A DNA stretch of 64,000 nucleotides from an uncultured Pseudomonadota bacterium (GTDB lineage Bacteria; Pseudomonadota; Gammaproteobacteria; Burkholderiales; JALYOK01), in contig CADEHE010000009.1 in NCBI GenBank assembly GCA_902826775.1, positions 1 to 64,000 on the forward strand. The letters run 5' to 3'. Made by a program: the position numbers and the translations under genes. Each line of letters starts with the position of its first letter. The first letter of the stretch is position 1. This document shows, one piece after another, positions 27,043 to 36,276 of the stretch. The notes beneath the pieces are model-generated. The model saw nothing but the letters and a program-made list of their open reading frames with translations, was not told the origin of the DNA and did not search any database.

Positions 27043-28605
27043 ATGCAGGACAATTTTTCCGCTAGCTTAATTTTGCGCAAGCCGGCGCAGCGCGGCATGC
27101 GCGGCATGGTGGCGGCGCAACACCGGCGTGCCGCAGAGGCCGGGGCGGCGGTGCTTGCGCGCGGCGGCGACGCGGTCGACGCCGCCATCGCAACCTCGTT
27201 TGCGCTCGGCGTGCTGGAACCGTGGATGAGCGGCATTGGCGGCGGCGGGGCGATGGTGCTATATCGCGCCGCCGAGCAGCGCTACTACGTCATCGATTTC
27301 GGCATGCACGCGCCGAACGCGCTCGATCCGGCCGACTACGCATTGAGCGGCGCTGGCGTGGTGTCCGATTTGTTTCCATGGCCGCGCGTGCGCGATGACC
27401 GCAATGTGCACGGCGCCGGCGCCGTTGCGGTGCCGGGCGTGGTCGACGGCATGCGCGTGGCGCACGAGCGTTTCGCGCGGCTGGCTTGGGCTGATCTGCT
27501 GCAACCGGCGATCGCTTGTGCCGAACAAGGATTGCTGATCGATTGGTTCGCGGTGGAAGCGATCGCCAGCGCCGCCGCCGATCTGCGCCGTTACGACGCA
27601 AGCAAAGCGGCCTACCTGATCGACGGCTTGCCGCCGGTGCCGCCGTGGTCGGCGAAGGCCGCAGTGCGTCTGCCGCAGGCGCGCCTTGCCGAAACTCTGT
27701 CTACGTTGGCGCGGGGCGGGCCGCGCGCCTTTTACGAAGGCGCTTTGGCACAGCGCATTGTCCAGGACATACAAGCGGCGGGCGGTGCGCTATCCGCGCA
27801 GGATCTGGCCGGCTATCGCGCGCGCCTGCGCGAGCCGCTGATCATCGACTATCGCGATGCGCGCGTGGCGGTTACACCCGAATTGACCGGCGGGCCGACG
27901 TTGGCGCGCGCCCTGCGACTGCTGCAGGACCAACTCGCGCCGGGGCAAGCTTTGAACGCCTCAACCTACGCCGCTTACGCGCAAAGCATGCAACAAGCTT
28001 ATGCGGAGCGGCTGACGCGCATGGGCGATGTCGATGGCGCGCGCGCGCCGGGTTGCACCACGCACTTCAATGTCATCGATCGCGACGGCAATATGGTGGC
28101 GGTGACGCAGACGTTGTTGTCTATTTTCGGTTCGCGGCTGGTATTGCCGGACACCGGCATCCTCATGAACAACGGCATTATGTGGTTCGATCCGGAGCCG
28201 GGTAAGCCCAACTCGTTGGCGGCGGGCAAGCGCTGCTTGACCAACTACTGCCCGGCGATTGCCGAGGGCAGTGGCCGGCGCATGGCGGTGGGCGCGTCCG
28301 GCGGGCGCCGCATCTTGCCGGCGGTGGCGCAGTTGCTGTCCTTCGTCTTCGATTACGGCCTGGACTTGGATGCGGCGATTCACGCGCCGCGCATCGACGC
28401 CAGCGAGGGCGGTACCGTTGTCGGCGACAGCAACCTCGCTGCGGAGATCCACCGCACGCTCGGTGAGCGTTTCGACTACGTGCCGATGCGCCGCCAAACG
28501 CTGCCGTTCAAGTTCGCCTGTCCAAGCGCCATTGTGAACACCGCTGCGGGCAATTGGGGCGCGACTGAGATCGCCGCGCCGTGGGCGGATGTAGCGTTAG
28601 AATGA
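27043..28605 (+). CDS. Gamma-glutamyltransferase family protein (520 aa)
   Basis: This is an Ntn-hydrolase. The large-subunit start shows GGDAVDAAIATSFALGVLEP and GIGGGGAMV. The autoprocessing site is CTTH, with the catalytic Thr at about residue 339 and the small subunit running from there. Downstream motifs are NMVAVTQTLLSIFGSRLVLPDTGILMNN split across the active site, then ASGGRRILPA. No signal peptide is evident, unlike E. coli Ggt, so it may be cytoplasmic. The family also includes cephalosporin acylases and oxamate amidohydrolases. Which amide it hydrolyses is open. The start could be a GTG two codons earlier. Confidence 0.88.
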   Translation: MQDNFSASLILRKPAQRGMRGMVAAQHRRAAEAGAAVLARGGDAVDAAIATSFALGVLEPWMSGIGGGGAMVLYRAAEQRYYVIDFGMHAPNALDPADYALSGAGVVSDLFPWPRVRDDRNVHGAGAVAVPGVVDGMRVAHERFARLAWADLLQPAIACAEQGLLIDWFAVEAIASAAADLRRYDASKAAYLIDGLPPVPPWSAKAAVRLPQARLAETLSTLARGGPRAFYEGALAQRIVQDIQAAGGALSAQDLAGYRARLREPLIIDYRDARVAVTPELTGGPTLARALRLLQDQLAPGQALNASTYAAYAQSMQQAYAERLTRMGDVDGARAPGCTTHFNVIDRDGNMVAVTQTLLSIFGSRLVLPDTGILMNNGIMWFDPEPGKPNSLAAGKRCLTNYCPAIAEGSGRRMAVGASGGRRILPAVAQLLSFVFDYGLDLDAAIHAPRIDASEGGTVVGDSNLAAEIHRTLGERFDYVPMRRQTLPFKFACPSAIVNTAAGNWGATEIAAPWADVALE

Positions 28606-28748
28606 CGTCGAGAAGGTGGAAGGTGCGGTAAAGAGAATGATGATGTTTCCCCAGTCGGATAAAGATCGTGAGACCTGGCAACGCAATAGCGCTTGCCAGG
28701 TGCCGGGCCAGCAGCCAAACTCCAAAGAAAACCACAAGAGGCACGATC

Positions 28749-29105
28749 TTGGAGACATTCGATTTTGACGAACTAGCCGCGCTGGCGAAGAACGATCCGG
28801 CAGCCTTCGAGGCGCGCCGGCGCCAGATGATCGACGGCTTATTCGCGAGCATCGAGGCGCGTAACGACGATCCGCAGTTCCTGCAACGCCTGCGTGGATT
28901 GCAGTTCCGCATCGATATGGAACGCCAGCGCTCGCGCACCTCCATGCGCGCCTTGCTGCGCATCTATTCGATGATGTGGGATTCGTTCGTGGAAATGAAC
29001 GACTTGCTGCAGCGCGTCAGTTCTCCCAACGCACCGCTCGCCGCGCCGGTACCAGCGCTGGTGCGCAACGCCAAGATCCTCCCGTTCAAGCCCGCCGCCG
29101 AGTAG
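28749..29105 (+). CDS. DUF3135 family protein (118 aa)
   Basis: This small helical, charged cytoplasmic protein has the features I associate with DUF3135: FDFDELAALAKNDPAAFE, LQRLRGLQFRIDMERQRS, SMMWDSFVEMNDLL. The TTG start is chosen because AGAGG lies seven bases upstream and homologues begin at this point. An ATG at 28668 would add an unrelated stretch. Function is unknown. It lies alone after the gamma-glutamyltransferase. Confidence 0.7.
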   Translation: METFDFDELAALAKNDPAAFEARRRQMIDGLFASIEARNDDPQFLQRLRGLQFRIDMERQRSRTSMRALLRIYSMMWDSFVEMNDLLQRVSSPNAPLAAPVPALVRNAKILPFKPAAE

Positions 29106-29210
29106 CGGCCGACGCAAATGTTTGCCGGGCGCTTCGCTCTGAGCGCCCGACGTCATTCCCGCATAACAAAAGCCGCGTAGAATCGTCGCTGAATTTTCTT
29201 AGCGGCAGCG

Positions 29211-30182
29211 ATGGCTCGTATTGATGTTTTTAACGGCGACGCGGACGGTATCTGCGCGTTGCACCAATTGCGCTTGGCGGAACCGGCCGAAGCCACGCTC
29301 ATTACCGGGCCAAAGCGCGCCATCGATTTGTTGCAGCGCGCGCATGCGCAGGCGGGCGACACGGTCACAGTGTGCGATATCTCGCTGGACGTCAACGCCA
29401 CTGCATTGAGAGACTTGCTGGCGCGCGGCATCGACGTTCTCTACTTCGATCATCACGCGGCGACGCAGCGTCCGGCGCATCCGAACTTGCGCGGCGCGAT
29501 CGATACCTCACCCGACATATGCACCAGCGCTTTGGTGGATCGCTTTCTCAACGGCGCGCATCGTGCGTGGGCGGTCGTCGCCGCTTTTGGCGACGGCATG
29601 CCGTCGCTGGCGCAGCGCTTGGCCGAGCCGTTACAGATCGGCACCAGGCATTTGCAGCAATTGCGCGAATTGGGAGAACTACTCAACTACAACGCCTATG
29701 GCGAGCATCTTGCCGATTTGTTGATCCATCCTGAACAGCTGTATCGACTCGTTGCGCCGCATGGGAACCCGGCGTCGTTCATGGAGCAAGAGACGCTGCT
29801 TGTGACGCAGTTGCGCGCGCTGCGCGCTGCCGACGCCGAACATTTGCGCGCGTTGCAGCCAAAATTCGCCAATGACGCGGGCGCCGTCTATCTGTTGCCG
29901 GATGCGAGTTGGAGCCGGCGGGTGCGCGGCGATTTTTCCAATAAAATCGCGCAGCGCGAACCGACGCAAGCGCATGCGGTCTTAAGCGTAAACGAACAGG
30001 GCGGCTATATGGTCAGCGTGCGCGCACCGCTGGCGCGAAACGTCGGCGCGGATACGCTATGCAAGCGGTTTGCCAGCGGCGGCGGACGCGCTGCGGCGGC
30101 CGGCATTAATCACCTGGACACCGATCAACTGGAGGCGTTTGTTGCACAGTTCTTCGCACAGTTTTCGCCTTCATCGCCCTAG
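29211..30182 (+). CDS. DHH-family phosphoesterase (323 aa)
   Basis: Motifs of the DHH superfamily are clear: NGDADGI at the N-terminus, VCDISLD, LYFDHHA (the DHH motif), AAFGDGM, and a DHHA1-type C-terminal GGGRAAAAG that binds substrate phosphate. Such enzymes use Mn2+ to cleave phosphodiester or phosphoanhydride bonds (nanoRNase, RecJ-like, cyclic-dinucleotide phosphodiesterase, acetyltransferase-associated types). The compact size, with no CBS or GGDEF domain, leaves the substrate undetermined. Confidence 0.85.
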   Translation: MARIDVFNGDADGICALHQLRLAEPAEATLITGPKRAIDLLQRAHAQAGDTVTVCDISLDVNATALRDLLARGIDVLYFDHHAATQRPAHPNLRGAIDTSPDICTSALVDRFLNGAHRAWAVVAAFGDGMPSLAQRLAEPLQIGTRHLQQLRELGELLNYNAYGEHLADLLIHPEQLYRLVAPHGNPASFMEQETLLVTQLRALRAADAEHLRALQPKFANDAGAVYLLPDASWSRRVRGDFSNKIAQREPTQAHAVLSVNEQGGYMVSVRAPLARNVGADTLCKRFASGGGRAAAAGINHLDTDQLEAFVAQFFAQFSPSSP

Positions 30183-30226
30183 GCGCCGCGTACTGCTGAG
30201 AGGCACATAATGCCGACCTACCCTAG

Positions 30227-30302
30227 CCGTTCCTGCGAAGGCAGACATTCGCGCGGCCTCTGCAGAGAGGTATAGATTCCAGCTTTCGCGGGAATGACGG
30301 GA
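30227..30302. repeat. Intergenic palindromic element (VIPAKAGI-type)
   Basis: The right end (30272-30301) is a very common proteobacterial intergenic repeat whose reverse complement reads as VIPAKAGIY. The left end (30228-30245) is its imperfect inverted copy. Translation products across it, such as a 76-codon frame on the minus strand, are artefacts. It is probably a mobile miniature repeat or a transcription-stop element between converging genes. Confidence 0.65.
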
Positions 30303-30413
30303 TTATGATTTCTCTTGTCACGAGATTGTGCAATCCTCATTAGTCGCGGGTTCAACATGCCATTGGATGCCCTGGAATTAGGCAAGCTATTTGCGGGACA
30401 CCGCGTTGCAATG

Positions 30414-32102
30414 CTAAACAGCGGCAGCCGCAGATGATTCCTCGTCACGCCACATCGGCGCGGGCGCCAACGGTGGCCGCGTAAGAATCAAATCGGCGGC
30501 TTTCTCCGCGATCATCATCGTTGCCGCGCAGGTGTTCGCCGACGGAATGCTCGGCATTACCGAAGCATCCACCACGCGCAGCCCCTGCGTCCCGTGCACG
30601 CGCAACTGATCGTCGACCACGGCGCCAGCGTCGTTGGCCGGCCCCATGCGCGCCGTGCCATTGACGTGGTAGGAAGACACGCCATAGCGCTGCGCGAAGT
30701 CCAACAATTCGTCGTCGCTTTGCACCTGCGCGCCCGGTAGTGACTCGCCGCGCGAGATCGAGGCTAGCTCGGGCGTGCTCAGCAACTGCCGCGCTAGGCG
30801 CATGCCTGCCACCAAAGTGACTCGATCGCGTTCGTCGCTCAAGTAATTTGCGTGAATCAACGGCGGCGCGATCGGTTCGGCTGAGCGCGCCGCCACCGTC
30901 CCGCGGCTGTATGGACGGTGCACCCAAACGCCCGCCGTCATCCCCGGAAATTTATCGAGCACGCCGACATAGCCTTCGCGGTAACTGGCGGGCGAAAACA
31001 CACCCTGCAAGTCGGGGCGCGATAAACCGGGACGCGACTGCCAGAACCAATGAACCACCGAGGGGCTGAGCGTCAAGATGCTCGGCCGGCCGGCCAGCCA
31101 CTTGGCGATTTCACCCCACAGTCGCGGCGCGCGCGAGAGTTCGTTGATGGTCGGAATGCCTTTCACCCCGACGACGAGTCGAATCGAATAGTGATCGCTC
31201 AAATTGGCGCCGACCCCGGGCAGATCGCGCAGCACGGGCACACCCAGGCTTTGCAGCAAGGCTGCGGGGCCGATACCCGAGAGTTGCAAGAGTTTAGGCG
31301 TGCTCAAGGCGCCGGCGCAGACCAGTACTTCACGACGCGCGCGCACTTCGCGCGCGCCACCGATGGAGGCGCCGCGTGCGTAACGCACGCCCACGGCACG
31401 ATTGCCATCGAACAGCAGCGCGAGTGCGTGCGCATCGGTTTGGATGGTCAAATTGGCGCGCCGCTGCGCCGGCCACAAGTAAGCGCGTGCCGTGCTCATG
31501 CGCCAGCGTCCGCGAATGGTGCGCTGAAAGTAACCGACGCCCGCTTGCGTTGCGCCGTTGTAGTCGGGGTTGCGCGGGATGCCCAAACCTTGCGCGCCGG
31601 CAATGAAACGCTCGCAGATCGGGTGCTGCCAATGCGCGTCGGTGACGGGCAAGGGTCCCTGTCGTCCGCGATAGAGCTCATCTGCGATGCCGAAGCGCTG
31701 CTCGTTGCGCTTAAAGTAGGGCAGCACTTCCGCATAGCTCCAGCCGCGATTGCCGCGCGCCGCCCAGTCGTCGAAATCTTCGCGATGGCCGCGGTTGTAA
31801 ACCAGGCCGTTGATGGAGGTCGAACCGCCAAGTGTGCGGCCCTGCGGCAGCGGAATGCGCCGCCCATTGGTTTGCGCGCTCGGCTCGGCGGCGTACGGCC
31901 AAGTGAGATTCGGGTGAAACAGGACTTTGATGAAGCCGGCCGGAAGGTGCAGAAATGGATGGCGATCGGGTGGCCCGGCTTCGAGCACGCAGACCGTGTA
32001 ACGTCCGTCTTCGCTCAGTCGGTTGGCGAGAATGGCGCCGGCCGCTCCGGCGCCCACGATGACGTAGTCGAAGCTATCGACGCCTTGCGCAGCGGCTTGC
32101 AT
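30414..32102 (-). CDS. GMC family FAD-dependent oxidoreductase, choline-dehydrogenase-like (562 aa)
   Basis: The FAD dinucleotide-binding motif DYVIVGAGAAGAILANRLSE is at the N-terminus, followed by LEAGP, GRTLGGSTSINGLVYNRG (GMC signature 1) and GALSTPKLLQLSGIGP (signature 2). The catalytic His is in YHVNGTARMG and the partner Asn in PSANTCAA. It oxidises an alcohol to an aldehyde or acid. Its substrate is not predictable, and no betaine-aldehyde dehydrogenase is nearby. The ATG at 32102 is preferred over a TTG at 32156 because the FAD motif follows at the usual distance. Confidence 0.9.
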   Translation of the reverse strand: MQAAAQGVDSFDYVIVGAGAAGAILANRLSEDGRYTVCVLEAGPPDRHPFLHLPAGFIKVLFHPNLTWPYAAEPSAQTNGRRIPLPQGRTLGGSTSINGLVYNRGHREDFDDWAARGNRGWSYAEVLPYFKRNEQRFGIADELYRGRQGPLPVTDAHWQHPICERFIAGAQGLGIPRNPDYNGATQAGVGYFQRTIRGRWRMSTARAYLWPAQRRANLTIQTDAHALALLFDGNRAVGVRYARGASIGGAREVRARREVLVCAGALSTPKLLQLSGIGPAALLQSLGVPVLRDLPGVGANLSDHYSIRLVVGVKGIPTINELSRAPRLWGEIAKWLAGRPSILTLSPSVVHWFWQSRPGLSRPDLQGVFSPASYREGYVGVLDKFPGMTAGVWVHRPYSRGTVAARSAEPIAPPLIHANYLSDERDRVTLVAGMRLARQLLSTPELASISRGESLPGAQVQSDDELLDFAQRYGVSSYHVNGTARMGPANDAGAVVDDQLRVHGTQGLRVVDASVMPSIPSANTCAATMMIAEKAADLILTRPPLAPAPMWRDEESSAAAAV

Positions 32103-32221
32103 TGCGGAGTGTGCTGAGTGGCCTTTTAGATGTTGGCGCGCATTATAGGCTGGCAATCCAGGCGTCGGCGTAGCGACGGACTGTTAAACTTCCGCTATCA
32201 GTAGGTCTCTTACAAGATGCC

Positions 32222-33385
32222 ATGAAAGCTGGTGGTTCAGATAAATTCCAAGAAATCCGCGACGCGGTGCGCGCGCTGTGCGCCGCGTTTCCGGATGAAT
32301 ACCATCGCAAAATCGATGCGGCGCGCAGCTATCCGGAAGAGTTCGTCGACGCGCTGACCAAGGCCGGCTGGCTGGCCGCGATGATTCCGCAAGAGTTCGG
32401 CGGCTCGGGTCTCGGTTTGAGCGAAGCCTCGGTGATCATGGAAGAGATCAACCGCAGCGGCGGCAACGCCGGCGCATGCCACGGCCAGATGTACAACATG
32501 GGCACGCTGCTGCGCCACGGCTCCGCGCGGCAGAAGCAGCATTACTTGCCGAAAATTGCCAGCGGCGAGTTGCGCTTGCAATCGATGGGTGTGACCGAGC
32601 CTTCCACCGGCACGGATACCACCAAGATCAAAACCATGGCGGTCAAGCAGGGCGACCGCTATGTCGTCAACGGACAGAAGGTGTGGATCTCGCGCGTGCA
32701 GCACTCGGATTTAATGATCTTGCTGGCGCGCACGACGCCGCTGGCGGAGGTGAAAAAGAAATCCGAAGGCATGTCGATTTTCATCGTCGATTTGCGCCAG
32801 GCCATCGGCAAGGGCATGACGGTGCGGCCGATTGCCAATATGGTCAATCACGAAACCAACGAACTGTTCTTCGACAATCTGGAAATCCCCACCGAGAACT
32901 TGATCGGTGAAGAAGGGCAGGGATTCCGCTATATCCTCGACGGACTGAACGCCGAGCGCACGCTTATCGCGGCCGAGTGCATCGGCGATGGGTATTGGTT
33001 CATCGACCGCGTCGCGCACTACGCCAAAGATCGCAATGTCTTCGGCCGGCCCATCGGCCAAAACCAGGGCGTGCAATTTCCCATTGCGGAATCCTACATC
33101 GAGGTCGAAGCGGCGAATCTGATGCGCTGGAAGGCGTGCGAATTGTTCGACCGGCATTTGCCGTGCGGCGCAGAGGCCAACATGGCGAAATACCTCGCCG
33201 CCAAAGCCTCATGGGAAGCGGCCAATACCTGCTTGCAGTTTCACGGCGGTTTTGGCTTCGCCGCCGAGTACGACATCGAGCGCAAGTTCCGCGAGACGCG
33301 CTTGTATCAAGTCGCGCCGATTTCCACCAACTTGATCTTGGCCTACATCGCCGAGCACGTGCTGCAACTACCGCGCTCGTTCTAG
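32222..33385 (+). CDS. Acyl-CoA dehydrogenase family protein (387 aa)
   Basis: The fold is complete: N-terminal helical domain, FAD/substrate motifs MGVTEPSTGTDTTKIKT and WISRVQHSDLMI, and a C-terminal domain with QFHGGFGFAAEYDIERKFRETR. Where classical short/medium-chain enzymes carry the catalytic Glu (YEGT), this protein reads LYQVAP, with Gln. It belongs to a branch with the same ending (ISTNLILAYIAEHVL..PRSF), so the base may lie elsewhere. It is divergent from the GMC gene and probably works in acyl-CoA catabolism. Confidence 0.88.
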   Translation: MKAGGSDKFQEIRDAVRALCAAFPDEYHRKIDAARSYPEEFVDALTKAGWLAAMIPQEFGGSGLGLSEASVIMEEINRSGGNAGACHGQMYNMGTLLRHGSARQKQHYLPKIASGELRLQSMGVTEPSTGTDTTKIKTMAVKQGDRYVVNGQKVWISRVQHSDLMILLARTTPLAEVKKKSEGMSIFIVDLRQAIGKGMTVRPIANMVNHETNELFFDNLEIPTENLIGEEGQGFRYILDGLNAERTLIAAECIGDGYWFIDRVAHYAKDRNVFGRPIGQNQGVQFPIAESYIEVEAANLMRWKACELFDRHLPCGAEANMAKYLAAKASWEAANTCLQFHGGFGFAAEYDIERKFRETRLYQVAPISTNLILAYIAEHVLQLPRSF

Positions 33386-33468
33386 GCGCCTACCAAGGAT
33401 ATACCCTTGCTAGGATAACTGTGTTACTGGCCACTCGTCTTACCTAAGACAGCTAGCTCTACCGAGTA

Positions 33469-36165
33469 TTAGCTGTTCCACGGATGCGGGCGATCGGCCT
33501 CGATGCGGTACTTCTGCATCGCCTGCTTGACGATTTTGCGCTCGATGGTGCCCTCGTCAGCCAGCGCACTCAGTGCGGCGAGCGCAACGTGATGGCGATC
33601 GACCTCGAAGAAGCTGCGCAGCGCTTCGCGCGTGTCGCTGCGGCCGTAGCCGTCGGTGCCGAGCGTGACGTAGCGGCGCGGCACCCAAGTGCGGATCATG
33701 TCGGTGACCGCGCGCATGTAGTCGCTGGCTGCGATCACCGGGCCACCGCTGCCGGCCAGACATTGCTCGACATAACTCTGCTTGGGTTCTTGCTCCGGGT
33801 GAAAGCGGTTGACGCGCTCGGTTTCGAGCCCGTCGCGGCGCAACTCGCTGAAGCTGGTGACGCTCCAGACATCCGCGGCGACGCCCCAATCTTTTTCCAA
33901 CAGTTCCGCAGCGGCGATGACTTCGCGCAAGATGGTGCCGGCGCCGAGCAGCTGGGCTTGCTTCTTCGTCTTGCTCTTGCCGCCTTGTGCTTCGCGCAAC
34001 TTGTACATGCCTTTGAGGATGCCGGCTTCGGCGCCCTTCGGCATGGCCGGATGCGCGTAGTTTTCGTTCATCACCGTGACGTAATAGAAAACATCTTCCT
34101 GCGCATCCAGCATGCGGCGCATGCCGTCTTGCAGAATGACGATTAACTCGTAGCCGAAGCACGGATCGTATTGCACGCAGTTCGGCACGGTGGAAAACAG
34201 CAGATGGCTGGAGCCGTCCTCGTGCTGCAAGCCTTCGCCCGAGAGCGTGGTGCGCCCGGCGGTGGCGCCGAGCAGAAAGCCGCGCGCGCGAGAGTCGCCC
34301 GCGACCCAAACCAGATCGCCGATGCGCTGGAAGCCGAAGCAGGAATAGAAGATGTAGAACGGCAGCATCGGCACGCCGTGCGCGTGGTAGCTGGTGGCCG
34401 CGGCAATCCAGGAGGAAGTCGCCCCAGCTTCGCTGATGCCTTCTTCGAGTATCTGGCCGTCGGTGGCTTCCTTGTAGTAGAGCAACTCGTCTTTGTCTTC
34501 CGGCTCGTACAACTGGCCGGTGGAAGAATAGATCGCCACTTGGCGGAACAAGGATTGCATGCCGAACGTGCGCGCTTCGTCGGCGACGATCGGCACGATG
34601 TGCTTGCCGATGCCGGCATCGCGCAGCATCTGCGCCAGCATCTGCACGAAGATCATGGTGGTGGACTGCTCGCGCGTGCCGGTGCCGTCGAGCAACTTGG
34701 TGAACGCGGACAAAGCCGGCACCGGCAGCTTGGGCGAACTCGTCGCGCGCGCCGGCGTGAAGCCGCCGAGCGCTTGGCGGCGCGTCTGCATGTATTTCAT
34801 TTCCGGGCTGTCCGCGGCCGGTTTGACGAAGCGCAGACTCTTGATGTCCTCATCCGAAAGCGGCAGCGCGAAGCGATCGCGGAAGGCGAGCAGGGCGTCG
34901 TCCTCCAGTTTTTTCGCCTGATGCGCCGTCATCTTGCCTTGCGCCCAGTGGCCCATGCCGTAGCCTTTTTTGGTCTGCGCGAGGATGACGGTGGGCTGGC
35001 CTTTGTGCTGCATGGCGGCGTGATAGGCGGCGTAAATCTTTACCGGATCGTGGCCGCCGCGCTTCAAGCGATCGATGTCTTCATCCGACATGTGCGCAAC
35101 GATCGCTTGCAGCTCGGGATATTTGTTGAAGAAATTCTCGCGATTGAAGCGCCCGTCGGTCGCGGCGTATTTCTGGAATTCGCCGTCGACGGTTTCGTGC
35201 AAGCGCTTCAGAATCACGTTTTCCGTATCGCGCGCGAACAGCGCATCCCAATCCGAGCCCCACATCAGTTTGATGACGTTCCAGCCGGCGCCGGCGAATA
35301 GGCCTTCCAACTCTTGCACCACCGAGCCGTTGCCGCGCACCGGGCCGTCGAGACGCTGCAAGTTGCAGTTGACGACGAAGATCAAATTGTCGAGCCCCTC
35401 GCGCGCGGCGAGCGACAAGCCGGCGATGGATTCGGGCTCGTCCATCTCGCCGTCGCCGACGAATTCCCACACTTTGCGTCCCTGCGTTTGCAGGATGCCG
35501 CGATTCTCCAAGTAGCGCATAAAGCGCGCTTGATAGATCGCGGTGATCGGGCCCAAGCCCATCGAGCCGGTAGGGAATTGCCAAATCGATGGCATGAGCC
35601 ATGGATGGCAATAGGAGGAAAGCCCTTTGCCTTGCGTTTCGCGGCGATAATTCTTGAGATTTTCTTCGCTCAAACGTCCTTCCAAGAACGCGCGCGAATA
35701 CACGCCGGGAGCCGCGTGCGGCTGCCAGTAAATGAGATCGCCTTTATCGCCGGCGCGGAAGAAGTGGTTCAAGCCGACCTCGAACAGATCCGCGCAGGAA
35801 GAGTACGTCGCCAAGTGGCCGCCAAGCTCGGAATTTTCGCGATTGGCGCGCACCACCATCGCCAGCGCATTCCAGCGCACCAGTCCGCTCAAGCGCGCCT
35901 CGACATCTAGGTTGCCCGGATACTGCGGCTGATCCGCGAGCGAAACGGTATTGGCATAGGGTGTGTTGAGCACCGGCGGCAGCGGCACGCGGCGCGCGCG
36001 CGCGTGATCGAGCAGTGTGCGCAGCAGATAAGTTGCGCGCTCGCGCCCTTCATGCTCGACGACGGTGTCGAAGGCGTCGAGCCATTCTTTGGTTTCGATC
36101 GGATCGAGGTCTTTCGGCATGACGCGCCAAAAGCCGGTGAAATTGAGATTGGACAGATCGGTCAT
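33469..36165 (-). CDS. aceE: Pyruvate dehydrogenase E1 component, homodimeric (898 aa)
   Basis: This is a full-length homodimeric E1 of the pyruvate dehydrogenase complex: thiamine-diphosphate-dependent decarboxylation of pyruvate and transfer of the acetyl group to E2 lipoate. Landmarks: GGHLATYSSCADLFEVGLNHFF in the N-terminal part, then VWEFVGDGEMDEPES and a ThDP-binding GDG...NCNLQRLDG segment, KGYGMGHWAQGK, IVADEARTFGMQ and TTLSGEGLQHEDGSSH. E2 (aceF) and E3 are not adjacent, which is unusual since aceE-aceF are often linked. It is divergent from an Lrp/AsnC regulator across a region carrying a long inverted repeat. Confidence 0.95.
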   Translation of the reverse strand: MTDLSNLNFTGFWRVMPKDLDPIETKEWLDAFDTVVEHEGRERATYLLRTLLDHARARRVPLPPVLNTPYANTVSLADQPQYPGNLDVEARLSGLVRWNALAMVVRANRENSELGGHLATYSSCADLFEVGLNHFFRAGDKGDLIYWQPHAAPGVYSRAFLEGRLSEENLKNYRRETQGKGLSSYCHPWLMPSIWQFPTGSMGLGPITAIYQARFMRYLENRGILQTQGRKVWEFVGDGEMDEPESIAGLSLAAREGLDNLIFVVNCNLQRLDGPVRGNGSVVQELEGLFAGAGWNVIKLMWGSDWDALFARDTENVILKRLHETVDGEFQKYAATDGRFNRENFFNKYPELQAIVAHMSDEDIDRLKRGGHDPVKIYAAYHAAMQHKGQPTVILAQTKKGYGMGHWAQGKMTAHQAKKLEDDALLAFRDRFALPLSDEDIKSLRFVKPAADSPEMKYMQTRRQALGGFTPARATSSPKLPVPALSAFTKLLDGTGTREQSTTMIFVQMLAQMLRDAGIGKHIVPIVADEARTFGMQSLFRQVAIYSSTGQLYEPEDKDELLYYKEATDGQILEEGISEAGATSSWIAAATSYHAHGVPMLPFYIFYSCFGFQRIGDLVWVAGDSRARGFLLGATAGRTTLSGEGLQHEDGSSHLLFSTVPNCVQYDPCFGYELIVILQDGMRRMLDAQEDVFYYVTVMNENYAHPAMPKGAEAGILKGMYKLREAQGGKSKTKKQAQLLGAGTILREVIAAAELLEKDWGVAADVWSVTSFSELRRDGLETERVNRFHPEQEPKQSYVEQCLAGSGGPVIAASDYMRAVTDMIRTWVPRRYVTLGTDGYGRSDTREALRSFFEVDRHHVALAALSALADEGTIERKIVKQAMQKYRIEADRPHPWNS

Positions 36166-36227
36166 TTCGGGGGGTGAATGGGGCGAAAAGTTGTCAGCAT
36201 GATACCCAGCTTCGCGCGAAATGTCCT

Positions 36228-36270
36228 GTCGAATATGCTACCCTGAGCGCCCGATAACAGCATATTCGAC
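36228..36270. promoter_or_regulatory. Operator candidate: perfect 12-bp inverted repeat between aceE and the lrp-type gene
   Basis: The arms GTCGAATATGCT (36228-36239) and AGCATATTCGAC (36259-36270) are perfect complements separated by 19 bases. A third partial copy (GAATATGTCG) begins at 36294 in the first codons of the regulator gene. Its placement six bases before the regulator ATG fits autoregulation by the Lrp/AsnC protein and perhaps control of aceE. Confidence 0.65.
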
Positions 36271-36276
36271 TACTAA

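Noticed and set aside
30218-30448. 76-codon frame containing VIPAKAGIY
   Set aside because: This is translation of a common intergenic repeat element and not a gene.
34171-35301. 376-codon plus-strand frame opposite aceE
   Set aside because: Antisense shadow of aceE with no recognisable domain.
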